A DNA stretch of 11,767 nt from Sphingopyxis sp. (GTDB taxonomy: Bacteria; Pseudomonadota; Alphaproteobacteria; Sphingomonadales; Sphingomonadaceae). The position numbers were made by a program, and so were the translations under genes. Positions 1 to 6,251 of this stretch are shown here, in pieces (within the stretch, counting starts at the first letter, position 1; each line of letters begins with the position of its first letter). The stretch lies in the NCBI GenBank assembly GCA_026125835.1, contig JAHCKJ010000042.1, positions 1 through 11,767 on the forward strand. The letters are read 5' to 3'. The notes under the pieces are model-generated. The model saw only the letters and a list, made by a program, of their open reading frames with translations. It was not told where the DNA came from and ran no database searches.

Positions 1-1106
1 GCCGCCATCGCGCCGTCCATCGGCGTCAGCTGCGCCGCGAGCAGGCGCGCCAGCGTCGTCTTGCCGTTGCCGTTGCGGCCGAGCAGCGCGATACGGTCGT
101 CGGGATCGATCCGCAGGTTCAATCGCGTCAGTATCGGTTCGCCGGGTGTGTAGCCGACGCTCGCGAGATCGAGCGTGATGAGCGGCGGCTTCAGCGCGTC
201 GGGGCTGGGGAAATCGAAGGCGAGGCTGGGATCTTCGGCGACCGCGGCGATCGGCTGCATCTTCGCGAGTTGCTTGGCACGCGACTGCGCCTGTTTGGCG
301 GTCGAGGCGCGCGCGCTGTTGCGCGCGACATAGTCCTGCAATTTGGCGCGCTGCGCATCCTGCGCCGCTTTCGCCGCCGCAAGCTGGGCCAGCCGCTCGG
401 CGCGCTGGCGTTCGAAATCATTATAGCCGCCGGGATAAAGCGTCACCTTCCCGCCCTCCAGGTGCAGGATATGGTCGACGACATTGTTGAGCAGGTCGCG
501 CTCGTGGCTGATCACGACAAGCTGGCCCGGATAGGATTTGAGGAAGCTTTCGAGCCACATGGTCGCTTCGAGGTCGAGGTGGTTCGACGGTTCGTCGAGC
601 AGCAGCAGATCGGGGTTCGAAAAGAGCAGCGCCGCCAGCGCGACGCGCATCTTCCACCCGCCCGAAAAACTGTCGAGCGGCTGGCCCTGCATCGCCTCGT
701 CGAAGCCGAGCCCGATCAGGATGCGCGCGGCGCGCGCGGGCGCCGCATAGGCGTCGATCGCGATCAGCCGTTCGTGGATGTCGCCCAGCTTGTGCGGGTC
801 GCGCTCGACCTCCGACGCCGCAAGCAACGCGGCGCGTTCGGTGTCGGCGGCGAGCACGGTTTCGAACGGCGTCGCCGTCCCGCTCGGCGCTTCCTGCGCG
901 ATATAGCCGACGCGCGTTTTGCGCGGCATTTCGGTGCCGCCCTCGTCGGCTTCGAGTTGGCCGATCATCACCTTCATCAGGGTCGATTTGCCCGCGCCGT
1001 TGCGGCCGATCAGGCCCGTGCGGCTCCGCCCCGGCAGGCTGGCGCTCGCGCGGTCGAGGATGGTGCGCCCGCCCAGGCGCACGGTAAGGCCGTTGATCGT
1101 CAACAT
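1..1106 (-). CDS. ABC-F family ATPase, YheS-like (partial, C-terminus off the left edge)
   Basis: Reading leftward from ATG at 1106-1104, 368 codons stay open to the window edge. The first nucleotide-binding domain has Walker A GRNGAGKST (K40), signature FSGGWKMR, Walker B LLLLDEPSNHLDLE and switch SHERD. A charged linker follows, with the pattern ARASTAKQAQSRAKQLAKM that is typical of YheS-type ABC-F proteins. A second Walker A, LLGRNGNGKTT, lies close to the edge, so most of the second domain is missing. There are no membrane segments: ABC-F proteins are soluble and act on the ribosome (translation factors, sometimes antibiotic protection) rather than in transport. The close match in linker and SGGW signature suggests the YheS branch, which has no firmly settled role. 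Shine-Dalgarno is weak. It is divergent from the VOC gene, with 81 bases between starts. The family is sure; the subfamily is inferred. Confidence 0.96.
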   Translation of the reverse strand, partial: MLTINGLTVRLGGRTILDRASASLPGRSRTGLIGRNGAGKSTLMKVMIGQLEADEGGTEMPRKTRVGYIAQEAPSGTATPFETVLAADTERAALLAASEVERDPHKLGDIHERLIAIDAYAAPARAARILIGLGFDEAMQGQPLDSFSGGWKMRVALAALLFSNPDLLLLDEPSNHLDLEATMWLESFLKSYPGQLVVISHERDLLNNVVDHILHLEGGKVTLYPGGYNDFERQRAERLAQLAAAKAAQDAQRAKLQDYVARNSARASTAKQAQSRAKQLAKMQPIAAVAEDPSLAFDFPSPDALKPPLITLDLASVGYTPGEPILTRLNLRIDPDDRIALLGRNGNGKTTLARLLAAQLTPMDGAMA

Positions 1107-1187
1107 GGCGGCGCGCCTAGCATGGCCGGTGCCGAAGCCCAAGCCGCGAGGCTGGCAAATCGCATCCTTTTGCGACAGGATAGCGCG

Positions 1188-1611
1188 ATGACGCAGCTTG
1201 CCCCCTTCCACATCGCCTTTCCGGTCGACGATCTCGACGCCGCGCGCGATTTTTACGGCCGCATCCTGGGCTGCGCCGAGGGACGCAGCGCGGCCGACTG
1301 GATCGATTTCAACCTTTATGGCCACCAGATCGTCGCGCACCGCGTCGGACCGGCAGGGCGCGGTCGCGGGACATAATCCGGTCGACGGCCATGCGGTGCC
1401 GGTGCCGCACTTCGGCGTTATCCTGCCCCCCGCCGCCTGGCAGGCGCTCGCCGACCGGCTGGTCGCGCATGGCATGACTTTCGTGATCGAACCGCACACG
1501 CGCTTTGCGGGGCAACCGGGCGAGCAATCGACGATGTTCTTTCTCGATCCCGCGGGGAACGCGCTGGAGTTCAAGGCCTTTGCGGATATGGACCAGCTGT
1601 TCGCCAGTTGA
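1188..1611 (+). pseudogene. VOC (glyoxalase/bleomycin-resistance fold) protein gene, frameshifted
   Basis: From ATG 1188 the frame reads MTQLAPFHIAFPVDDLDAAR... through NLYGHQIVAHRVGPAG and then hits TAA at 1374. The next frame (+1) continues without a break as GHNPVDGHAVPVPHFGVILP... to the stop at 1609-1611, ending FLDPAGNALEFKAFADMDQLFAS. Skipping one base, most simply one extra G in the GGG at 1356-1358, restores a 140-residue protein. That is the usual size for a small VOC protein, with both beta-alpha-beta-beta-beta modules. Likely metal ligands of the fold survive: H8, the His of the central HFG and the Glu of LEFKAF. The substrate cannot be told; the family includes glyoxalases, dioxygenases and resistance proteins. 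A short Shine-Dalgarno (AGGA at 1178-1181) precedes the start. This is either a recent pseudogene or a sequencing or assembly error. Clean codon use on both sides of the shift fits a very recent event or an error. Confidence 0.85.
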
Positions 1612-1986
1612 GCAGGCCGGCGCATACGCCGCTTCCCGCGGGGCCAAAGGCGGGGTGTTCGGCGGGTGATGCGGACGTTGGCCGCACGACGATTGGCAGA
1701 CGTCGGCTAGCGACCTTTTGTCGCCATTAAAGAACGTCGCCCCCGCGAAGGCGGGGGCCGCAGTCGGCCTTGCGCTATGTCTCCAGCGGCCCCCGCCTTC
1801 GCGGGGGCGACGAGTCGGGAATCCACCCCAAAGCCGCCACCGGCACGGCGCAAAACCCGCCCGTCGCATTGGCCCGCGCGCATTAGGACAATGTCAAAGT
1901 TTCCACTTTATTCACCGTGTCCGATGGGGGTGCATCCGCGGCCGCGGACCACGCCCCAAGGAATTTGGAAGAACAGGACAAAGCGA
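1612..1986. other. 375-base intergenic region upstream of cpaF
   Basis: No convincing gene lies here. Open frames through it on both strands lack protein-like composition and continue into neighbouring genes as shadows. It holds the 27-bp inverted repeat at 1735-1812. The last 100 bases are less GC-rich (around 1890-1915, with AATGTCAAAGTTTCCACTTT) and could hold the cpaF promoter, but no -35/-10 pair stood out. An upstream in-frame ATG near 1891 would add an unconvincing N-terminus to CpaF. Confidence 0.6.
1735..1812. repeat. Perfect 27-bp inverted repeat (REP/BIME-like palindrome pair)
   Basis: The left arm at 1735-1761 and right arm at 1786-1812 are exact reverse complements over 27 bases, with a 24-base loop. 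Each arm also folds on itself: CCCCCGC and GCGGGGG around a GAAG loop. The unit can therefore form one long hairpin or two small ones, the layout of paired REP elements. No T-run follows on either strand, so it is not a classical intrinsic terminator, though it could stabilise or end the transcript of the VOC gene. Similar CCCCCGCGAAGGCGGGGGCC units are, from general knowledge, common between genes in sphingomonads. Confidence 0.85.
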
Positions 1987-3486
1987 ATGAGTGCATTCGG
2001 ACGTCGACCCGGAACCGCTGGCCGCCCCGCCTTTGGCGTGGCGAAGCCGATGCAGGGTGGATCGGGCGTGCCCGGCGGCGCGCAGTTCCCGCCGATCGAC
2101 ACCCCCCCGCCCGCGATCGACATCCCGCAAATGCCGTCGAACCTGTCGCCCGAAGAAGAGGCGATGGAGCGACTGAACCAGCGCTCGACCGCCGAGGCGA
2201 TGGAGCCCGAAAAGGCGCAAGGGTTCGAGGCCAGCGTCCACAAGATCAAGGAACAGGTGCTGCCGCGCCTGCTCGAACGCGTCGATCCCGAGGCCGCCGC
2301 GACGCTGTCGAAGGACGAGTTGACCGAAGAATTCCGCCCGATCATCCTCGAAGTGCTTGCCGAGCTCCGCATCACCCTGAACCGCCGCGAACAATTCGCG
2401 CTCGAAAAGGTGCTCGTCGACGAACTTTTGGGTTTCGGCCCGCTCGAAGAATTGCTCGCCGACCCCGACATTTCGGACATCATGGTCAACGGTCCGTACC
2501 AGACCTATATCGAAAAAAAGGGCCAGTTGGTCCTCGCGCCGATCCAGTTCCGCGACGAACAGCATCTGTTCCAGATCGCGCAGCGCATCTGCAACCTCGT
2601 CGGCCGCCGCGTCGACCAGACCACGCCGCTCGCCGACGCCCGTCTGAAGGACGGCAGCCGCGTCAACGTGATCGTGCCGCCGCTCAGCTTGCGCGGCACC
2701 GCCATCTCGATTCGTAAATTCTCGGCCAAGCCGATCACACTCGACATGCTCTGCCAATGGGGCGCGATGAGCCAGAAGATGTGCACCGCGCTGAAAATCG
2801 CGGGCGCCAGCCGCTTCAACATCGTCATCTCGGGCGGTACGGGTTCGGGCAAGACGACGATGCTCAACGCCCTCTCCAAGATGATCGACCCCGGCGAACG
2901 CGTGCTGACGATCGAGGACGCCGCCGAACTTCGCCTGCAGCAGCCGCACTGGCTGCCGCTCGAAACGCGCCCCGCGAACCTCGAAGGAAACGGCGCGATC
3001 CACATGGGCGACCTTGTGAAGAACGCGCTGCGTATGCGCCCCGACCGCATCATCATGGGCGAAGTCCGCGGCGCGGAGTGTTTCGACCTCCTCGCCGCGA
3101 TGAACACCGGTCACGACGGGTCGATGTGTACGCTCCACAGCAACAGCCCGCGCGAATGCCTCGGCCGTATGGAGAATATGGTGCTGATGGGCGACATCAA
3201 GATTCCGAAGGAAGCGATCTCGAAACAGATCGCCGATTCGGTCGACCTGATCGTCCAGATCAAGCGCCTGCGCGACGGCTCGCGCCGCGTCACCAACGTC
3301 ACCGAAGTGATCGGCATGGAAGGCGACGTCATCGTCACCCAGGAATTGTTCAAGTTCGAATATCTGGACGAAGACAAGGACGGCAAGATCGTCGGCGAAT
3401 ATCGCGCGATGGGCCTGCGCCCCTATACGCTGGAAAAAGCGCGGCAATATGGTTTCGACCAGCCGTATCTTGAGGCGTGTCTGTAA
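1987..3486 (+). CDS. cpaF: CpaF-type secretion ATPase (type II/IV secretion family, Tad pilus motor)
   Basis: The protein has 499 residues. ATG 1987 is preceded by AGGA and gives the start MSAFGRR. Residues 1-60 are Pro/Gly-rich and probably disordered; about 75-150 are the helical N-terminal domain; the rest is the VirB11-like ATPase core. Visible motifs are Walker A GGTGSGKTT (283-291, K289), the Asp/Glu box LTIEDAAELRL (E310), Walker B-like RIIMGEVRG (354-362, catalytic E359) and a His box CTLHSNSP. Known CpaF/TadA proteins hydrolyse ATP at the cytoplasmic face of the inner membrane to drive Tad (Flp) pilus assembly and, in some bacteria, retraction. Length and motifs are complete, so it should be active. 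It is unusual in that no cpaB, C, E, tadB or tadC gene lies beside it here, so it is either a detached component of a Tad locus elsewhere or an orphan motor. Confidence 0.95.
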   Translation: MSAFGRRPGTAGRPAFGVAKPMQGGSGVPGGAQFPPIDTPPPAIDIPQMPSNLSPEEEAMERLNQRSTAEAMEPEKAQGFEASVHKIKEQVLPRLLERVDPEAAATLSKDELTEEFRPIILEVLAELRITLNRREQFALEKVLVDELLGFGPLEELLADPDISDIMVNGPYQTYIEKKGQLVLAPIQFRDEQHLFQIAQRICNLVGRRVDQTTPLADARLKDGSRVNVIVPPLSLRGTAISIRKFSAKPITLDMLCQWGAMSQKMCTALKIAGASRFNIVISGGTGSGKTTMLNALSKMIDPGERVLTIEDAAELRLQQPHWLPLETRPANLEGNGAIHMGDLVKNALRMRPDRIIMGEVRGAECFDLLAAMNTGHDGSMCTLHSNSPRECLGRMENMVLMGDIKIPKEAISKQIADSVDLIVQIKRLRDGSRRVTNVTEVIGMEGDVIVTQELFKFEYLDEDKDGKIVGEYRAMGLRPYTLEKARQYGFDQPYLEACL

Positions 3487-3532
3487 AGTCCGCGCATCCT
3501 CGTCAGTGCGGGGAGCCAAAGGCGACGCGGAA

Positions 3533-3585
3533 ATCCAGAGGCGCGTAAACCGCTCTGGATTGCTTCGCTTCGCTCGCAATGACGA
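3533..3585. repeat. Interspersed palindromic repeat (ATTGCTTCGCTTCGCTCGCAATGACGA type)
   Basis: ATCCAGAG (3533-3540) pairs with CTCTGGAT (3553-3560), followed by TGCTTCGCTTCGCTCGCAAT and GACGA up to 3585. The inner part, ATTGC...GCAAT (3559-3563 and 3575-3579), forms a second small hairpin. The reverse-strand form, starting TCGTCATTGCGAGCGAAGCG, is a widely scattered intergenic repeat in many bacteria. It sits between the 3' ends of cpaF and the minus-strand small gene, which converge here, so it may serve as a bidirectional transcript end. No T-run is present. Confidence 0.75.
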
Positions 3586-3591
3586 ATATGT

Positions 3592-3777
3592 TTACGGCTT
3601 CAACGCCAGTGCCGTCGCGAACAGCGCCACCGCCGCCGACGCCAGCGCGATCCCGCGCCACGGCATGAACCCGACCTTGTCGACATCGCGCCGGTTGTTC
3701 CGGCGCCAGCTCGCAACCTCGGCGACGCCGAACAGCGCCGCCGCACCAATCGCCACCGACAGCATCGACACTTGCAT
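3592..3777 (-). CDS. Small two-helix membrane protein, unknown function
   Basis: This gives a 61-residue protein from ATG 3777-3775 to TAA 3594-3592. A Shine-Dalgarno-like GAAGG lies about 10 bases before the start. Residues about 4-23 (SMLSVAIGAAALFGVAEVAS) and 41-59 (RGIALASAAVALFATALAL) are hydrophobic helices. They are separated by a basic loop, WRRNNRRDVDKVGFMPW, that is expected to face the cytoplasm. The sequence is protein-like rather than the Arg/Pro-rich composition typical of shadow frames, and the frame has GC-rich third positions. I do not recognise the family. It is divergent from the methyltransferase gene, with 56 bases between start codons, so the two may share a control region. 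The frame stays open further upstream, but that extension is antisense to the methyltransferase gene and looks non-coding. Confidence 0.62.
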   Translation of the reverse strand: MQVSMLSVAIGAAALFGVAEVASWRRNNRRDVDKVGFMPWRGIALASAAVALFATALALKP

Positions 3778-3833
3778 TGCGCCGCGCACCTTCGCAAACA
3801 GGGGCCAGTCCCCCCAAGAGAGAGGTTGCCCAT

Positions 3834-4664
3834 ATGCGTTCGTTGATCCTGGTTGCAAGTACCGCCCTTGCCCTCGCCACACCCGCCGCGGCCTTTGCCG
3901 ATCATCACGGCGGCGGCCATGCCGCGCACAAGGGGCATGACGCGATCGCCGCCGCCGTCGCCGCGCCGACCCGCACCCCCGCCAACACGGCTCGCGACAA
4001 ATATCGCAATCCAGCAGAAACACTCGCCTTCTTTGGCGTCAAGCCCGGCGATACGGTGGTCGAGCTGTGGCCCGGTGGCGGCTGGTACACCGAAATCCTT
4101 GCGCCGCTCGCCAAATCGGGCGGCGGCACGCTTTATGCCGCGGCGCCGTGGGAACGCGGGCTGGGCCGGATCAAGGAATGGCAGGGCGCGAACGCCGACC
4201 TCTATGGCGGCATCAAGCTCGCCGAATTTCCCAATGCCGGCACCAATCCCAAGGTTCCCGACGGCAGCGCCGACGTCGTGCTGACCTTTCGCAATGTCCA
4301 CAACTGGCGCTTTGGCGGCGCCGACAACACCGCGAATGCGTTCAAGCAGATTTTCGCGATGCTGAAACCCGGCGGCACGCTGGGCGTCGTCGAGCACCGG
4401 CTGAACGAGGATGACGACGCCGCGAAGGAAGAAAAATCGGGTTATATGAAGGAAAGCTCGATCATCGCCTTTGCCGAGGCGGCGGGGTTCAAGCTCGCGG
4501 AAAAGAGCGAGATCAATGCCAATCCCAAAGACACAAAAGATTATGAAAAGGGGGTGTGGACGCTGCCCCCGAACCTGCGCGAGGGCGACAAAGACCGCGA
4601 AAAATATCTCGCGATCGGCGAATCGGACCGCATGACGCTGAAGTTTGTGAAGCCCGCATCCTGA
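3834..4664 (+). CDS. Exported class I SAM-dependent methyltransferase-like protein
   Basis: The protein has 276 residues. ATG 3834 has a good Shine-Dalgarno, AGAGAGG at 3819-3825 with an 8-base gap. Residues 1-22 form a clear Sec signal peptide (MRSLILVASTALALATPAAAFA) with an expected cut before D23. Next comes a His-rich stretch, DHHGGGHAAHKGHD (23-36), that could bind metal. The Rossmann methyltransferase core runs from about 55 to 225: motif I is VVELWPGGGWYTEIL (75-89), a TFRNVHNW segment follows at 151-158, and a motif after the central strand reads LKPGGTLGVVEHR (177-189). This matches predicted periplasmic methyltransferases (COG4798-like). Their substrate and source of SAM outside the cytoplasm are not known to me, so catalysis is uncertain; it could be a methyltransferase fold put to another use. 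Its TGA stop overlaps the probable start of aat, suggesting co-translation. Confidence 0.9.
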   Translation: MRSLILVASTALALATPAAAFADHHGGGHAAHKGHDAIAAAVAAPTRTPANTARDKYRNPAETLAFFGVKPGDTVVELWPGGGWYTEILAPLAKSGGGTLYAAAPWERGLGRIKEWQGANADLYGGIKLAEFPNAGTNPKVPDGSADVVLTFRNVHNWRFGGADNTANAFKQIFAMLKPGGTLGVVEHRLNEDDDAAKEEKSGYMKESSIIAFAEAAGFKLAEKSEINANPKDTKDYEKGVWTLPPNLREGDKDREKYLAIGESDRMTLKFVKPAS

Positions 4665-5431
4665 CCACGGCGCAGGCGATCGACCCTGCGCTGCTGCTCA
4701 GCGCCTATGCGCAGGGGATTTTCCCGATGGCCGACGGGGCGGACGACCCGTCGGTCCATTGGGTCGAACCGCGGATGCGCGCGATCCTGCCGCTGGACGG
4801 GTTTCACCTGTCGCGCAGCCTGAAAAAAATGATCGTGTCCGACCGCTTCCGCGTGACGACCGACACCGCCTTTGCCGATATGGTCGCGCTCTGCGCCGAG
4901 CCCGCGGACGACCGGCCCACGACGTGGATCAACCCGGTCATCCGCGCCAGTTACGACCAGCTGTTCCGGATCGGCCACGCGCACAGCGTCGAATGCTGGC
5001 ACGGCGACGAACTCGTCGGCGGCCTTTACGGGGTCACGCTCGGCCGCGCCTTCTTTGGCGAATCGATGGTCAGCCGGGCGCGCGACGCGTCGAAGGTCGC
5101 GCTAGCGCACCTTGTCGCGCGGCTGATCGCGGGCGGCTGGAAATTGCTCGACTGCCAGTTCATCACCCCCCACCTCGCCAGCCTCGGCGCGATCGAGATC
5201 CGCCAGGCGGATTATCTGGCGCGGCTCTATTCGGTGTTGGCGGGGGGCGATGGTGCTGCGGCGGGCGCCGGTGCCGCGGGCGTATCGCCGCCTTCGCCGC
5301 CGTTCGCGGCGGGCGACTGGGGTGCGCTCGACGCCTTGGGCGCGGCCGCCGGACCCGATTTCGTTGCCGCGGGCGCGACCGGCGCGCCGCCCGGATATGT
5401 CATCGCACAGCTTTTGACGAAGACGTCATAG
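4661..5431 (+). CDS. aat: Leucyl/phenylalanyl-tRNA--protein transferase
   Basis: Aat transfers Leu or Phe from charged tRNA to N-terminal Arg/Lys of proteins, marking them for ClpS-ClpAP (N-degron pathway, cytoplasm). Seen here: LLLSAYAQGIFPMADG near the N-terminus, the HWVEPRMRAILPLDGFH region, SVECWHGDELVGGLYGV, GRAFFGESMVS and LLDCQFITPHLASLGA, all conserved across the family. The start is unusual. In frame there is no ATG, GTG or TTG between ATG 4556, deep in the methyltransferase gene, and ATG 4727, which is already inside the conserved IFPM. CTG at 4661 sits in a CTGA overlap with the upstream stop and gives a sensible 256-residue protein, so I chose it; ATG 4556 would add 35 unconvincing residues. 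The last 67 residues are Ala/Gly/Pro-rich, extend past the usual end and lie antisense to the DUF2155 gene. Confidence 0.9.
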   Translation: MTTAQAIDPALLLSAYAQGIFPMADGADDPSVHWVEPRMRAILPLDGFHLSRSLKKMIVSDRFRVTTDTAFADMVALCAEPADDRPTTWINPVIRASYDQLFRIGHAHSVECWHGDELVGGLYGVTLGRAFFGESMVSRARDASKVALAHLVARLIAGGWKLLDCQFITPHLASLGAIEIRQADYLARLYSVLAGGDGAAAGAGAAGVSPPSPPFAAGDWGALDALGAAAGPDFVAAGATGAPPGYVIAQLLTKTS

Positions 5432-5868
5432 ATCGGGTGCTGGATGATGTTGCGGTCGGGGCGTTCGCGGAAGATCCATCCCGAAAACACGCGCCGCCAT
5501 TTGTCGTCGCTCTGATCTTGCACAGTCAATTGGACAAAGGCGCCGGTTTCGGGCGGATCCTCCCACGGCGCGGTCTGTTCGCACGCGCGCAGCCGGACGA
5601 TGGCACGCCCGACGCGCGCCGATTCGCCGGGTTTCATCTCCAGCTCGCGCACCAGCCCGTTACGTTTGTTGAGCAGCCCGAGCACCGCGACGCGCTGTTC
5701 CATCGGGGTTGCCCCCTCGATGCCGCCGACTTCCTGCGGAACGCCATCGGACTTCGCGACGGTCTGGACGGTCGCGCTGCCATTGCCCTTCGACGGCGTC
5801 CTGTCGCACGCGGCAAGGCCGCTCGCCGCCAGCAGCGCCACCAGTGCGGTCGTCGTCTGCCGCGACAT
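5227..5868 (-). CDS. DUF2155 domain-containing lipoprotein
   Basis: The protein has 213 residues, from ATG 5868-5866 to TAG 5229-5227. The N-terminus MSRQTTTALVALLAASGLAAC is a lipoprotein signal with lipobox LAAC (C21), so the protein should be anchored in the envelope. Residues about 45-150 match the DUF2155 region: the ATPMEQRVAVLGLLNKRN segment, RLRACEQTAPWEDPPETGAF, the WRRVFSGWIF stretch and HPIYDVFVKSCAM. The function of this domain is unknown. Two Cys besides the lipidated one (in LRACEQ and KSCAM) could form a disulfide. The last 55 residues or so are Ala/Pro-rich and lie antisense to the 3' end of aat for 205 bases. Its ATG overlaps the TAA of the NDUFA12 gene by one base (TAATG), so translation is probably coupled. 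Several shorter C-terminal ends would leave the domain intact, but the frame is open to 5227. Confidence 0.88.
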   Translation of the reverse strand: MSRQTTTALVALLAASGLAACDRTPSKGNGSATVQTVAKSDGVPQEVGGIEGATPMEQRVAVLGLLNKRNGLVRELEMKPGESARVGRAIVRLRACEQTAPWEDPPETGAFVQLTVQDQSDDKWRRVFSGWIFRERPDRNIIQHPIYDVFVKSCAMTYPGGAPVAPAATKSGPAAAPKASSAPQSPAANGGEGGDTPAAPAPAAAPSPPANTE

Positions 5869-6251
5869 TATTCGCCGGGCCGCCAGGCCTCGTAATCGCC
5901 GGTCGCGGCCGCGCGCACGCCGCCGCGTTCGAGCGCGCCGGCGGGACGATAGGCGTCCGTGCTGCCGGTCAGGTTCGGCGTCGGCGCCCGTTCCCACGCC
6001 CGCGGCGCCGGCAGCACATCGCCCGGCAATTCGTCGAAGGTGCGGTGCAGCCAGCCGTGCCATTCGGGCGGCACCCGGCTGGCATCGTTCGACCCGTTGT
6101 AGATCACCCAGCGGCGATCACCCTTTTTGGCGCGGAAATAGCGGTTGCCGAGGCTGTCTTCGCCGACCTTCTCGCCGTTTTTCCAGCTGTTCAGCAATGT
6201 GCCGACGGTCGCGCCGTCCCACCAGGTGAAAATCTTGCCAAGGATGCTCAT
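5868..6251 (-). CDS. NADH:ubiquinone oxidoreductase accessory subunit, NDUFA12/B17.2 family
   Basis: The protein has 127 residues from ATG 6251-6249. The core GNRYFRAKKGDRRWVIYNGS followed by DASRVPPEWHGWLHRTFDELP (roughly residues 36-75) is the NDUFA12 signature, including the PPEWHGWLH block. In mitochondria and Alphaproteobacteria this family is a peripheral accessory subunit of respiratory complex I on the matrix/cytoplasmic side, assembled near the Q-module junction. The C-terminal third, rich in Pro/Arg/Thr and ending DYEAWRPGE, is typical for bacterial members. Size fits the family. No strong Shine-Dalgarno is visible. It lies downstream of the DUF192 gene after 169 bases that hold a repeat, and overlaps the DUF2155 start by one base. 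No other complex I genes are nearby, as is usual for this subunit. Confidence 0.95.
   Translation of the reverse strand: MSILGKIFTWWDGATVGTLLNSWKNGEKVGEDSLGNRYFRAKKGDRRWVIYNGSNDASRVPPEWHGWLHRTFDELPGDVLPAPRAWERAPTPNLTGSTDAYRPAGALERGGVRAAATGDYEAWRPGE

Noticed and set aside
270..1376. Long plus-strand open frame of 368 codons
   Set aside because: It is antisense to the ABC-F gene for most of its length and has the Arg/Ala/Asp-rich make-up of a shadow frame. Only its last 62 residues are real, and these are the first half of the VOC gene starting at 1188.
1912..3579. Minus-strand open frame of 555 codons opposite cpaF
   Set aside because: Composition is shadow-like (His/Arg/Asp/Val runs) and it mirrors cpaF codons; it has no recognisable motif, and cpaF is unambiguous.
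4759..5895. Plus-strand open frame of 378 codons across aat and DUF2155
   Set aside because: Arg/Gly/Ala-rich shadow of both genes; it shows no conserved motif.
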